Source of the DNA: Streptomyces humicola
GTDB lineage: Bacteria > Actinomycetota > Actinomycetes > Streptomycetales > Streptomycetaceae
DNA: 64,000 nucleotides
Direction: 5' to 3'
NCBI RefSeq assembly: GCF_024436035.1
Contig: NZ_JANFNG010000002.1
Location: 434,001-498,000 of the forward strand
Under the pieces are notes generated by a model that made no database searches, had not been told where the DNA came from, and saw only the letters and a list, made by a program, of their open reading frames with translations. The translations under genes were made by a program, and so were the position numbers. Below, piece by piece: positions 9,510 to 17,827 of this stretch; position 1 is the first letter of the stretch, and each line of letters begins with the position of its first letter.

Positions 9510-9635
9510 ATGCACCGTAAACGCGTTGCTCTTGCCGCCTTCTCTATGGCGGCTGCATCGATGGTGTTCGGGATGCCCGCCGCCTACGCCGTTTCGCCGT
9601 CGCAGACGGCCGGCGACGACAGGTTCAGGTGGTGA
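9510..9635 (+). CDS. Very short secreted peptide
   Basis: A 41-codon gene with an excellent ribosome binding site (AGGAGG, 7 bases before the ATG). The product has a textbook signal peptide: MHRKR, a hydrophobic core, then PAAYA with likely cleavage after Ala27. Only 14 residues would be left, SPSQTAGDDRFRW preceded by Val. The size and spacing do not fit a normal secreted enzyme. It may be a genuine exported peptide, or the remnant of a longer gene, because the DNA after the stop is AT-richer and lacks continuing coding signal. I do not recognise a family. It lies between the GT87 and alcohol dehydrogenase genes. Confidence 0.55.
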   Translation: MHRKRVALAAFSMAAASMVFGMPAAYAVSPSQTAGDDRFRW

Positions 9636-9741
9636 CCGTGTCAAGCCGCCCAAATATCAGGCGCTTTACCCGAATTCGCGATGACATAGGTAGATGGACT
9701 ATGCGAGCATTCCGCGATAGCGGGCTTTTCGTAAGAAAAAG

Positions 9742-9755
9742 GGGAATGAATTCCC
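9742..9755. promoter_or_regulatory. Palindrome upstream of alcohol dehydrogenase gene
   Basis: GGGAAT-GA-ATTCCC is a perfect 6-2-6 inverted repeat in an AT-richer stretch about 85 bp before the dehydrogenase start. A small CCGC-GATA-GCGG hairpin followed by CTTTTC precedes it at about 9712-9730 and may end the peptide transcript. The operator role is inferred. Confidence 0.35.
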
Positions 9756-9837
9756 GCGCGCGCGGATGCGCCTGTCCTCGGTGGTCCCGGATCACCCGAC
9801 TTGTGTTCGAGTGCGCTCCAAGTCGTACGGTCGCGGC

Positions 9838-10884
9838 ATGAGCACCACCGTTTCCGCCTATGCGGCACCTACTCCCAAAGCCCCTCTGGAACCCACGACG
9901 ATCACTCGTCGCACGGTCGGCGAGCACGACGTCCTGATCGAGATCAAGTACGCCGGTATCTGCCACTCCGACATCCACCAGGCCCGCGAGGAATGGGGTG
10001 ACGGAATCTTCCCCATGGTCCCCGGGCACGAGATCGCCGGTGTGGTCACCGAGACCGGTCCCGGCGTCACCCGTCATGCGGTCGGCGACCGGGTGGGCGT
10101 CGGCTGTTTCGTCGATTCCTGCCGCTCCTGTGCCCATTGCAAGGGGGGGCGCGAGCAGTACTGCACCCAGGGAGTCGGCACGTACAACGCCGTGGGCCGC
10201 GACGGAGAGCCGACCTACGGCGGCTACAGCACACACGTCGTCGTCGACGAGAACTACGTGCTACGCATCCCGGACGCGCTGCCGCTCGACGTCGCGGCGC
10301 CGCTGCTGTGCGCCGGCATCACCCTGTACTCGCCACTGCGCCGTTGGAATGCAGGACCCGGCACTCAGGTAGCGATCGTCGGCATGGGCGGGCTCGGGCA
10401 CATGGGTGTCAAGATCGCCCACGCCATGGGTGCCGAGGTCACCGTCCTCAGCCACTCCCTGCGCAAGAGGGACGACGGCCTGCGGTTCGGCGCCGACCAC
10501 TTCCGCGCCACCGGTGACCCCGCCACCTTCACCGAGCTCGCCGGCTCCTTCGACCTGATCGTCAACACCGTCTCGGCCAACCTGGAACTCAATGCGTATC
10601 TGGGCCTGTTGACGGCGGAGGGCACACTCGTCAACGTGGGCGCGCCCGAGAACCCGGTGCCGGTCGCCATGTTCTCGCTCATCCAGGGCGGCAAGAGCCT
10701 GGCCGGGTCGATGATCGGCGGCATCGCCGAGACCCAGGAGATGCTCGACTTCTGCGCCGCTCACGGCATCGGCGCCGAGATCGAGACCATCCCGGTGGAC
10801 CGGATCAACGAGGCGTACAAGCGGGTCGTCGACAGCGACGTCCGCTACCGCTTCGTCATCGACACCTCGACCTTCGCCCGGTAG
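9838..10884 (+). CDS. Zinc-dependent NAD(P) alcohol dehydrogenase (CAD-like)
   Basis: A 348-residue medium-chain dehydrogenase. GICHSDIH carries the catalytic zinc Cys at about residue 42, GHE follows near 64, and the structural zinc cluster [15 protein letters not shown] is at about 95-109. The cofactor motif GMGGLGHMG is near 182. The pattern matches the cinnamyl alcohol dehydrogenase/YahK group, which reduces aldehydes with NADPH. The ATG at 9838 has no clear ribosome binding site, so translation may start on a nearly leaderless mRNA. It is convergent with the phosphodiester glycosidase gene, with a strong terminator between. The physiological aldehyde is unknown. Confidence 0.92.
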   Translation: MSTTVSAYAAPTPKAPLEPTTITRRTVGEHDVLIEIKYAGICHSDIHQAREEWGDGIFPMVPGHEIAGVVTETGPGVTRHAVGDRVGVGCFVDSCRSCAHCKGGREQYCTQGVGTYNAVGRDGEPTYGGYSTHVVVDENYVLRIPDALPLDVAAPLLCAGITLYSPLRRWNAGPGTQVAIVGMGGLGHMGVKIAHAMGAEVTVLSHSLRKRDDGLRFGADHFRATGDPATFTELAGSFDLIVNTVSANLELNAYLGLLTAEGTLVNVGAPENPVPVAMFSLIQGGKSLAGSMIGGIAETQEMLDFCAAHGIGAEIETIPVDRINEAYKRVVDSDVRYRFVIDTSTFAR

Positions 10885-10896
10885 GGCCGAGTTTCC

Positions 10897-10926
10897 GGCG
10901 CCCGGCGGCCCGTGCCGCCGGGCGCC
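10897..10926. terminator. Bidirectional terminator hairpin
   Basis: A perfect 12-bp stem (GGCGCCCGGCGG / CCGCCGGGCGCC) with a 6-base loop sits between the convergent dehydrogenase and phosphodiester glycosidase genes. There is no U-tract, as is usual in streptomycetes. Confidence 0.75.
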
Positions 10927-10929
10927 CGG

Positions 10930-12312
10930 TCACTTGTGGACGAAGATGCCGACGCCGTCGGCCACCGGCCGTTCGGAGCCGCCCGACGGGTGGTTGCGCA
11001 CCGAGACATGGTCGCCGCCCGGGGTACGCACCACCAGCGTGCTCGAACCGCCGCCGTCCAGGTCCACCGCGTCCTCGGATCCGATGCTCCGCATCAGACC
11101 GGCCAGTTCGCGCAGGGTCATCCCGGAGCGGGCACGCGAGTCGCCGTCCAGTGCCATCAGATAGAACAGGTGGCCGCCGGGGCCGTATCCCGCGCTGGTG
11201 CGCACGGCGCGCGCCGCGTCGTCGAGTCCGCGTACCGGTTTGCCACCGCGCAGGATGGGGAAGCCACCGATCGCGAACCGCAGTGGCGGGTGCTGCGCCG
11301 CGGACACCTGGCGCTCCACGTTTGCCTCCTCGCGCAGCATGAGGTTCTGCAGTGCGAGCGCGAGCGGTCCGGTCTTCGTGCCGTCGCCCGACACGGAGAA
11401 CCCCGCCATCACCAGCGGCCCCGGGGCGCGGTCCGCGCCGCCGGCGAGCCGGTGCGTGACGTGCACCGCGTCGCCCACCCGCAGCCGCCGCAGCTGCTCC
11501 GCGCCGGCCTCACGGCCCACCAGGACGACGGTGTCACGGGGGATGGCGCCGGAGCCGGGCGTCTGCGAGACGGCGCTGACCCGTCCGTGGGCCACCGTCA
11601 CCTCGTGGGTGTCCGTGCTGCAGGAGTCGGCGCGCCGGTGGTCCGTGCCGCAGACGGCCCGGTAGCGGGAGGTGCGGCCCCACCGCGAGGTGTAGGCGCC
11701 GATCCCGCCCACGGGCAGGGCGTACTGGTTCAGGCCGCGCAGTTCGAGCGTGCCGTGCGGGGTGGTGATGGAACCGGTCATGGAGAGCCGGTCGATGCGC
11801 GCCACGCGGTCGATTCCCACTCCGATGACGTCCTGGTCGGAGGCGCCGGTCGGCAGGGCGGGGCCGAACCGCTGGCCGCGCGGCACCGCGGCCTTCAAGA
11901 CCTCGCCGGCGGCGATCGCGGGGCCGACCGCGGCCCCCGTCGCATCCACGCCCGGGTGCTGTGCCTCGCTGACGTCGAAGAAGTCCCCGTTGACACCCCC
12001 CACCGCGCCCTGGTCGTCCGCCATCCGTGACACCGTCTCGCGGCCGGCGACGGCGGCGGGGTGGAGCAGATCGACCGACACGCGACGGTCACTCAGATCC
12101 GCCACCAGCAGGTGTCCGTAGGCAACGCCGTGCGCCAAGGGGACGGAGAACTCGCGGTACTCGACGCCCGGTGCCACCTGGAGCTGCTCCGTGAACCGCA
12201 CGCCGTCGGGGACGAAGGCCCCCGCGACCCCCGTGCATGCGACCAGTGCGCTCGACGCGATCAATGCCGCTCCCGCCACACGAAGGTGGTACACACGACG
12301 TGACACGATCAC
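10930..12312 (-). CDS. Secreted phosphodiester glycosidase (NAGPA domain) protein
   Basis: The 460-residue protein has an N-terminal hydrophobic export signal (AGAALIASSALVACTGVAGA). A Cys at the end of that core could act as a lipobox, but the match is imperfect. The NAGPA-type domain (family of N-acetylglucosamine-1-phosphodiester alpha-N-acetylglucosaminidase) is marked by GGVNGDFFDVSE near residue 103 and VDLDGGGSSTLVV near 420. Such domains cleave sugar phosphodiesters, and bacterial members act on surface polymers. The GTG at 12312 is used; a GTG two codons in is an alternative. It is divergent from a secreted polysaccharide deacetylase, which fits a shared cell-envelope role. Confidence 0.83.
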   Translation of the reverse strand: MIVSRRVYHLRVAGAALIASSALVACTGVAGAFVPDGVRFTEQLQVAPGVEYREFSVPLAHGVAYGHLLVADLSDRRVSVDLLHPAAVAGRETVSRMADDQGAVGGVNGDFFDVSEAQHPGVDATGAAVGPAIAAGEVLKAAVPRGQRFGPALPTGASDQDVIGVGIDRVARIDRLSMTGSITTPHGTLELRGLNQYALPVGGIGAYTSRWGRTSRYRAVCGTDHRRADSCSTDTHEVTVAHGRVSAVSQTPGSGAIPRDTVVLVGREAGAEQLRRLRVGDAVHVTHRLAGGADRAPGPLVMAGFSVSGDGTKTGPLALALQNLMLREEANVERQVSAAQHPPLRFAIGGFPILRGGKPVRGLDDAARAVRTSAGYGPGGHLFYLMALDGDSRARSGMTLRELAGLMRSIGSEDAVDLDGGGSSTLVVRTPGGDHVSVRNHPSGGSERPVADGVGIFVHK

Positions 12313-12343
12313 CCCAGGCGCTTCACGATGACCAACGGTCAGA

Positions 12344-12356
12344 GTTGAATATCAAC
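12344..12356. promoter_or_regulatory. Inverted repeat in divergent promoter region
   Basis: GTTGA-ATA-TCAAC lies in an AT-rich stretch (about 12340-12395) between the divergent glycosidase and deacetylase genes. It is a candidate operator or promoter element for the minus-strand gene. The role is inferred. Confidence 0.3.
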
Positions 12357-12513
12357 ATATTCATCGACAAATGCGCAGAAAATCACACCCACTGAATGGG
12401 GGAATCTGGCCACGGTCGTTGTCGTCCGCCGGCCCGGCGGGAGGGGGATGAGGTGACGGTCCGTCCGGGACTTGAAGCCGCCCCCCGGCCCGCCACTACA
12501 GTCCTGCACTGTT

Positions 12514-13293
12514 ATGACAAGAACGCCGATATCCCGCCGGACCCTGCTGTCCGCCGGTGGTCTGCTGCTGCTCAGCGGATGCTCCGACAGCGGTGCCACG
12601 CACGCTTCAGCGCCGGCCCGGCCCACCACCGAACCGACGATGATGCCGGGCGACTCCCACCGAGGAGGCACGCCGCAGCCGGGCGCCGCGGGCAAGCGGC
12701 CGACGACGCAGGCGCCCGAGTTCTACGTGGAGGACGGATCGCGCGCGATCGCGCTGACCATAGACGACGGTCCGGACCCGCAATGGACGCCGCAAGTGCT
12801 CGACCTGCTCGGCAGATACGGGATAACCGCGACGTTCTGCCAGGTCGGCATCCGCGCCGCCGCAGACCCCGCCCTGGTGCACGCCGTTGCCGACCACGGC
12901 CACCTCGTCGCCAACCACACCTGGACCCACGCCGACCTGGCCGCGGCGACCCCGGCGGGCGTCCGCGAGCAGCTCGAACGCACGAGCGACATGATCGAGA
13001 GCATCTCGGGCCAGCGGCCGAGGCTCTTCCGCGCCCCCTACGGCGCGTGGACGCAGTCCACCTTCGCCGCCTGCAGGGCACTCGGCATGCGCCCCCTGGA
13101 CTGGTCCGTCGACCCGCGCGACTGGGCGCGGCCGGGGGTCTCTCGCATCGCGCAGACGATCCTGCGGACCACCAGGCCCGGCTCCATCATCCTCGAGCAC
13201 GACGGGGGCGGGGACCGCTCCCAGACGCTGTCGGCTCTGCGGATCGTCCTGCCGCGCCTGCTGGACGCGGGCTATCACTTCGTCACGCCGTGA
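12514..13293 (+). CDS. Polysaccharide deacetylase (CE4), exported lipoprotein
   Basis: The 259-residue protein has a CE4/NodB domain. Motif 1 is TIDDGPDP (metal Asp) near residue 88, motif 2 NHTWTH (metal His residues) near 137, motif 3 RAPYG near 172, and a C-terminal ILEHDGG block carries a His. The family removes acetyl groups from chitin, peptidoglycan or similar N-acetylated glycans. The N-terminus MTRTPISRRTLLSAGG has twin arginines and is followed by LLLLSGC, a good lipobox, so it is probably exported folded and lipid-anchored. The ATG at 12514 places this signal at the extreme N-terminus. A Thr/Pro-rich linker follows. Confidence 0.9.
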   Translation: MTRTPISRRTLLSAGGLLLLSGCSDSGATHASAPARPTTEPTMMPGDSHRGGTPQPGAAGKRPTTQAPEFYVEDGSRAIALTIDDGPDPQWTPQVLDLLGRYGITATFCQVGIRAAADPALVHAVADHGHLVANHTWTHADLAAATPAGVREQLERTSDMIESISGQRPRLFRAPYGAWTQSTFAACRALGMRPLDWSVDPRDWARPGVSRIAQTILRTTRPGSIILEHDGGGDRSQTLSALRIVLPRLLDAGYHFVTP

Positions 13294-13323
13294 CCGTGCG
13301 CGGGTGGTGACCCGGGCATGGCG

Positions 13324-13356
13324 GAGCCCTCGTCCCCGGGAGCGGGGCGAGGGCTC
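13324..13356. terminator. Bidirectional terminator hairpin
   Basis: A perfect 9-bp outer stem (GAGCCCTCG / CGAGGGCTC) encloses an inner CCCC/GGGG pairing between the convergent deacetylase gene and the small gene ending at 13369. Confidence 0.7.
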
Positions 13357-13368
13357 GGGCGGCGGTTC

Positions 13369-13632
13369 CTAGGCGGCGTGACGGGTCTGCGCCGGAACCG
13401 CCGGCTTATGTCGCAGCGGTATGTCCCGGCCCTTGGCGCGCCACTCCCGGACGACGGCGTCGAACACCGGCGTCAGCGAGCTCTTCACGCTGCGCTCGAC
13501 CGCCGGTGCGCCGGCCCGAGGAGACGAATCCTTGGTCGTCGCGGCCTCGGCCGTTGCCTCCTCGCTGGCCTTCTCGGCGAGATGGACCACGTCCGGCATG
13601 TCACTTTGTGCTTTCTTCTTCGCATCAGTCAT
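13369..13632 (-). CDS. Small charged hypothetical protein
   Basis: An 87-residue soluble protein beginning MTDAKKKAQSDMPDVVHLAE, with an acidic Ala/Glu/Thr-rich middle and a basic tail (REWRAKGRDIPLRHK). No domain is recognised; the first part looks largely disordered or helical and the second half may bind nucleic acid or a partner by charge. The ATG at 13632 is chosen because the preceding in-frame sequence is compositionally unlike a protein. The gene is divergent from the GAF/PucR-type regulator, with a palindrome between them. Confidence 0.6.
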   Translation of the reverse strand: MTDAKKKAQSDMPDVVHLAEKASEEATAEAATTKDSSPRAGAPAVERSVKSSLTPVFDAVVREWRAKGRDIPLRHKPAVPAQTRHAA

Positions 13633-13727
13633 CCGCGCACCATACGTCACGCCCTGTTCATGGGCTGTGATCCACCTCTCCGGGAGGCGGCCTGCCATGG
13701 TGACGATCCCCACCCCGAAAGGTGAGA

Positions 13728-13746
13728 ATGTGGCCTCCTGCCACAT
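13728..13746. promoter_or_regulatory. Palindrome upstream of GAF/PucR-type regulator
   Basis: ATGTGGC-CTCCT-GCCACAT is a perfect 7-5-7 inverted repeat 85 bp before the regulator start and 96 bp before the divergent small gene. It is a plausible autoregulatory operator for the GAF/PucR-type protein. That role is inferred from position and symmetry. Confidence 0.45.
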
Positions 13747-13830
13747 GTGCGGCGGCCCGGATCTCCGTACCGTGGAGCCAAGCCGCTCCGATCCCCGCAC
13801 CCACCCGCCCCCGTCACGATCACCTCCGCC

Positions 13831-15831
13831 ATGCCCGAGCCGCATCGTCCCGTCGCGCCGTCCATGCGCCGTCTCGTCGAACTCCTCGCAGAAGGTGCCC
13901 CACCCGAGGCGTTCGACGAGGTCGTCGCGGGTGCGCGCAGTTGCGGGACCGGCAAGGACGATCTCCGCGAGCTGGAGGTGGCCGCGGCGACCGCGCTGCG
14001 GGTCCGGCGTACGCTGCGTCAGCACCGCCGCCGCGAGAACGAGCTCACGGCGCTCTTCGACACCGCGGGCGATCTCGCCTCGCTGCGCGACCTCGGCGCA
14101 GTGCTGCCCTCGATCGTCCGCCGCGCCAGGATGCTGCTCGGCACCGACACCGCCTACCTCACGCTGCCCGACGAGGACGCCGGGGACACCTACATGCGCG
14201 TCACCGACGGGTCCGCCTCCGCTCTCTTCCAGAGCCTGCGGCTGGGCCTCGGAGAAGGTCTCGGCGGTCTCGTCGCGCAGACCACCAGGCCCTATGCAAC
14301 CCCTGACTACCTGAGCGACGAGCGGTTCCACCACACGCCGACCATCGACTCCGGCGTCCGCGAGGAGGGGCTGGTCGCCATCCTCGGCGTCCCGCTGCTG
14401 CTCGGGTCGAGCTCCGGCGACGGCGGCAAGGTCATCGGTGTGCTGTTCGCGGCGGACCGGCGGCCGCGTACCTTCTCCCCCGACGAGGTCACCCTGTTGT
14501 GCTCGCTCGCAGACCACGCCGCGATCGCCATCGACACCGCGAGGGCCCTCGCCGCCAACCGGGCCGCGCTCGCGGACCTCGCCGAGGCCAACTCCCTCAT
14601 CCGCGAGCACTCCGCCGCGATGCAGCGCGCCGAGCAGGCACATGACCGGCTCACCGATCTCGTCCTGCGCGGCGGCGACGTACGGGAGGTCGCCGCGGCG
14701 CTCGCCGGGCTGCTCGGCGGTGCCATCTGCGTCCACGATCCGCTCGGCAGACGGCTGACCGCCGTCGACCACGCGGGCCGCACCCTCGCCGAGGACACCG
14801 CCTGTGCGGTTGCGGATACCCGCCCGGACACCACGGGCAGGACGGTGCTTGCCGGGGCCACCGCGGATTCCCGCACCACCGCCCGCGCGATCTTCCGCGA
14901 CGGACGGTGGGTCTGCGCGGTGCTCGCCGGGCAGGAGCTGCTCGGCAGCCTGGTGCTCCACGGGCGCGCCCACCTCGACGACCCCGACCGGCGGCTCTTC
15001 GAACGCGCCGCGGTCGTCACCGCCCTGCTGCTGATGCTGCGACGCTCGGTCGCCGAAACGGAGAACCGGGTACGCGGCGAGCTCCTCACCGACCTGCTCT
15101 CCGCCCCGCACCGGGACCCCGCCGGACTCACCGAGCGCGGCCGCCGGGTCGGCGTCGACCTCGACCGGCCCCACCTGCTGCTCGCGGCGGAAAGCGAGCC
15201 CGAATCGCGCGGCAAGCTCGCCGCGGCCGCCGCGCAGCACCTGTTCGGGACCGGCGGCATAAGCGCCGAGCACGGGGAGCATGTCGTCATGCTGCTCCCC
15301 GACGACTCCGCGCCGGCCGGCGAGACGGCCCGCGGCGCCGCCGCCCAGCTCTCCCACCTGGCCGGCGCGCCCGTCACCGTCGCGGGCGCGGGTCCGGGTA
15401 CCGGTCCTTCGGCGCTGGCCGAGGCGTACACCGAGGCCGTGCGCTGCCTGGCCGCGCTGCGCATCCTCGGCCGCACCGGTGACGGCGCGGCCGCCTGCGA
15501 CCTGGGCTTCCTCGGTGTGCTGCTGGGCGGCGGGCACGACGTCGGCGGCTTCATCGCGGCCACTCTCGGTCCGCTGCTGGAGTACGACGCCCGGCGCGGG
15601 ACGGAGCTGGTCCGCACCCTGGAGGCCTACTTCGCCTGCGGCGGCAGCCTCACCCGCGCCAAGGAACGGCTGCACATCCACGTCAACACGGTCGTGCAAC
15701 GCCTGGACCGCATCCAGGCGATGCTCGGGCACGACTGGAACACGCCCGACCGGGCGCTGGAGCTTCAACTCGCGCTCCGCCTGCGCACGCTGGCCGGTGA
15801 GGCACCCGCCGGCGGCGCCCGGCCGCCCTAG
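13831..15831 (+). CDS. GAF domain regulator with C-terminal PucR-type helix-turn-helix
   Basis: The 666-residue regulator has an N-terminal helical stretch, then a GAF sensor domain at about residues 65-240 (LFDTAGDLASLRDLGAVLP to SLADHAAIAIDTARAL). A second sensory/linker region with RGELLTDLLSAPHRDP near 420 follows. The C-terminus has a PucR/CdaR-type DNA-binding segment, LVRTLEAYFACGGSLTRAKERLHIHVNTV, at about 590-620. Related proteins control catabolic genes or development in response to a small ligand. The ATG at 13831 is chosen; an ATG at 13864 in frame is possible. A palindrome lies upstream. The ligand and targets are unknown. Confidence 0.85.
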   Translation: MPEPHRPVAPSMRRLVELLAEGAPPEAFDEVVAGARSCGTGKDDLRELEVAAATALRVRRTLRQHRRRENELTALFDTAGDLASLRDLGAVLPSIVRRARMLLGTDTAYLTLPDEDAGDTYMRVTDGSASALFQSLRLGLGEGLGGLVAQTTRPYATPDYLSDERFHHTPTIDSGVREEGLVAILGVPLLLGSSSGDGGKVIGVLFAADRRPRTFSPDEVTLLCSLADHAAIAIDTARALAANRAALADLAEANSLIREHSAAMQRAEQAHDRLTDLVLRGGDVREVAAALAGLLGGAICVHDPLGRRLTAVDHAGRTLAEDTACAVADTRPDTTGRTVLAGATADSRTTARAIFRDGRWVCAVLAGQELLGSLVLHGRAHLDDPDRRLFERAAVVTALLLMLRRSVAETENRVRGELLTDLLSAPHRDPAGLTERGRRVGVDLDRPHLLLAAESEPESRGKLAAAAAQHLFGTGGISAEHGEHVVMLLPDDSAPAGETARGAAAQLSHLAGAPVTVAGAGPGTGPSALAEAYTEAVRCLAALRILGRTGDGAAACDLGFLGVLLGGGHDVGGFIAATLGPLLEYDARRGTELVRTLEAYFACGGSLTRAKERLHIHVNTVVQRLDRIQAMLGHDWNTPDRALELQLALRLRTLAGEAPAGGARPP

Positions 15832-15867
15832 GCCCTGTCCGGGCGATCTTCCCGCGGCGTCTGGCGC

Positions 15868-15897
15868 AGGGGGTACCTCCCGCCGCAAGGCGGAGGG
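15868..15897. repeat. Short dispersed intergenic repeat, copy 1
   Basis: Contains the 18-mer AGGGGGTACCTCCCGCCG, found again at 59688. Here it continues with CAAGGCGGAGGG, so the Gly/Cys-rich half folds back as a hairpin with a GCAA loop. Similar GGGGGTACC-containing repeats are common between streptomycete genes. It lies just after the GAF regulator stop. Confidence 0.6.
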
Positions 15898-16048
15898 TCG
15901 CCCAGGCACCGGGCCACTGCAGTCGACATGCCGCCGGCGCGGCGTGGTGGACGGGCCCGGCAACGCAGCGAGGTACACCCGCCGCGGCAGCGGCTGACGT
16001 CGCTGCGGGCGTCGCGGACCCACGAACATCGCCCGCGCCAGGCAGGCT

Positions 16049-16255
16049 CTAAGCAGGCCAGAGTTCGGGACCGCCGCCCCACCACTCGACCGACGCCGGA
16101 TCCTCGAGGTCCAGGTTCCCCAGACCGGCGCTGCGCATGAACTCGATCAGATCCGCCAGCCGGTGCGCACGCCCCACGTCACGTCCTTCGATCGTCACCC
16201 GGCGCGCACCGTGCTCCAGAGGATGGACCACGACAGGTGGACGCTCGCCGCTCAT
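16049..16255 (-). CDS. Conserved-looking small hypothetical protein
   Basis: A 68-residue protein beginning MSGERPPVVVHPLEHGARRV. It continues with a pattern (HRLADLIEFMRSAGL, then SVEWWGGGPELW at the end) that I associate with a small streptomycete protein family of unknown function. No signal peptide, membrane segment or metal motif is seen. It is divergent from the Rho paralogue, 344 bp away. Confidence 0.65.
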   Translation of the reverse strand: MSGERPPVVVHPLEHGARRVTIEGRDVGRAHRLADLIEFMRSAGLGNLDLEDPASVEWWGGGPELWPA

Positions 16256-16599
16256 GAGTACAGCGTGGACCGCCCGCGGGTAGGACGCACCCCGGCGGGC
16301 CGGGCGCGACGAGGAGCGAGGCCCGCGGCAGTGATGCTAACCTGACGGTGGCACGCGTGTACGCCGCTCTTCGGCGCCGGTGCCGATCCGTTCAATTCGC
16401 CGACGGTCTGCATACCGTCATCTCTCTCACGTGGCCACGGGTGTCGTCACCTGCTCGTCACGTGTCATCGCGAGTCCACGGCGCCTTCCCGATGCGCCGG
16501 GCCGCTTCCCCACGGCATGACGCCGTCTTCCCGACTCCCCCGCTTCATCTGCGACTTCAGGACCACGGCGCGCCTCGTCGCGCGCCCGAAGGGACCCTC
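16256..16599. other. Divergent intergenic region before the Rho paralogue
   Basis: A 344-bp gap without a convincing gene. It holds a 6-6-6 inverted repeat at 16402-16419 and two TCACGTG copies (at about 16428 and 16457). An in-frame upstream extension of the Rho frame from 16348 exists but encodes Arg/Pro-rich sequence unlike Rho. A long untranslated leader for the Rho gene is plausible, which would allow autoregulation, as rho leaders show in other bacteria. Confidence 0.5.
16402..16419. promoter_or_regulatory. Inverted repeat upstream of the Rho paralogue
   Basis: GACGGT-CTGCAT-ACCGTC, perfect 6-bp arms, 180 bp before the Rho start. It is either an operator or a hairpin in a long leader. 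Confidence 0.35.
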
Positions 16600-17769
16600 A
16601 TGACCATCACCGAAGAAAGGCGGCCCGCCCAAGGGCCCGCCGAAACCCTCTCCGCCGTCGCCGGGATCTTCGACCCGGTCGGCAACCACGGCTTCCTGCG
16701 CACCGGTGGCTACCTGCCCGCGCCCGGCGACCCGCACGTTCCGCAGTCGCAGATCCGCCGGCTCGGGCTGCGCAAGGGAGACCTCGTGGAGGGTGCCGTG
16801 GCACACCCGCGCGAGGGCGAGCGACGCACCAAGCCGCTGCCGCTCGTCCGCGTCGACCTCGTCAACGGCTGCCGGCCCGAAGAGCTCGCCGGCCGCCCGC
16901 ACTTCGCCGGCCTCACCCCGCTCTTCCCGACCGAACGGTTGCGCCTGGAGACCGCCCCCGGCGTCCTCGCCACTCGTGTGGTCGATCTCGTGGCACCGAT
17001 CGGCAAGGGGACGCGAGGTCTGGTGGTCGCACCGCCGAAGTCGGGCAAGACCATGGTGCTGCAGGCGTTGGCCAATGCGGTCGTCCGCAACCACCCGGAA
17101 TGCCACCTGATGGTGGTGATGATCGACGAACGGCCGGAGGAGGTCACCGAAATGCGCCGGTCGGTGCCCGGCGAGGTCATCGCCTCCACCTTCGACCGTC
17201 CCGCCAAGGACCACACCGCGGTTGCCGATCTCGCGGTCGAGCGCGCGAAACGGCTGGTCGAAGCGGGCCGGGACGTCGTCGTGCTGCTCGACTCGCTCAC
17301 CCGTCTGTGCCGCGCCCACAACACCAGCGCGCACAGCGGCGGACGCATCCTCACCGGCGGCGTCGACGCGACGGCGTTGACCGGCCCCAAGCGGCTGTTC
17401 GGCGCGGCCCGGAACATCGAGGAGGGCGGCTCGCTGACGATGCTCGCCACCGCGCTGGTCGACACCGGATCGCGGGCCGACGACTACTACTTCGAGGAGC
17501 TGAAGAGCACCGGCAACATGGAGCTGCGGCTGGACCGCTCCCTCGCCGACAAGCGCATCTTCCCCGCGGTGGACGTGACGCCGTCCGGTACGCGCCGCGA
17601 GGAACTGCTGCTCACGGCCGAGGAGTTGGCCGTGGTGCGCAGGCTGCGCCGCGTGCTGCTCTCGCGGGATCCTAAGGGCGCGGCGGAGTTGCTCATCGGC
17701 CAGATCCAGAACACGGCGAGCAATGCGGAGTTCCTGCTGCGGATCGACCGTACGACTCCGGCGGCCTGA
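16600..17769 (+). CDS. Short Rho-type transcription termination factor paralogue
   Basis: A 389-residue Rho homologue; housekeeping streptomycete Rho is far longer. It has the RNA-binding cold-shock-like fold (about 18-90; NHGFLRT, PSQIRRLGLRKGD) and a full RecA-type ATPase core. Walker A is PPKSGKT (145-151), followed by MIDERPEEVTEM, LLDSLTRL, and SGTRREEL with the arginine finger. The N-terminal helical bundle is absent. Against E. coli Rho from memory, Phe62 is His and Tyr110 is Arg in the primary RNA site, and Gly337 is Ser (Ser303 here, in KSTGN). The ATG at 16600 has a GAAGGGA ribosome binding site. It is probably a specialised or drug-tolerant second Rho; the role is inferred. Confidence 0.93.
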   Translation: MTITEERRPAQGPAETLSAVAGIFDPVGNHGFLRTGGYLPAPGDPHVPQSQIRRLGLRKGDLVEGAVAHPREGERRTKPLPLVRVDLVNGCRPEELAGRPHFAGLTPLFPTERLRLETAPGVLATRVVDLVAPIGKGTRGLVVAPPKSGKTMVLQALANAVVRNHPECHLMVVMIDERPEEVTEMRRSVPGEVIASTFDRPAKDHTAVADLAVERAKRLVEAGRDVVVLLDSLTRLCRAHNTSAHSGGRILTGGVDATALTGPKRLFGAARNIEEGGSLTMLATALVDTGSRADDYYFEELKSTGNMELRLDRSLADKRIFPAVDVTPSGTRREELLLTAEELAVVRRLRRVLLSRDPKGAAELLIGQIQNTASNAEFLLRIDRTTPAA

Positions 17770-17778
17770 TCCGCCGGT

Positions 17779-17810
17779 GCCGCCCGGGCCCATGGGGTGG
17801 CCCGGGCGGC
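17779..17810. terminator. Bidirectional terminator hairpin
   Basis: A perfect 12-bp stem (GCCGCCCGGGCC / GGCCCGGGCGGC) with an 8-base loop lies between the Rho paralogue and the convergent small secreted protein gene. Confidence 0.78.
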
Positions 17811-17827
17811 GGCGTTGCGGCAGCGGT

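Noticed and set aside
13369-16029. 886-codon minus-strand open frame
   Set aside because: Antisense to the GAF/PucR-type regulator, with Gly/Arg-rich composition. Only the last 87 codons look like a real gene.
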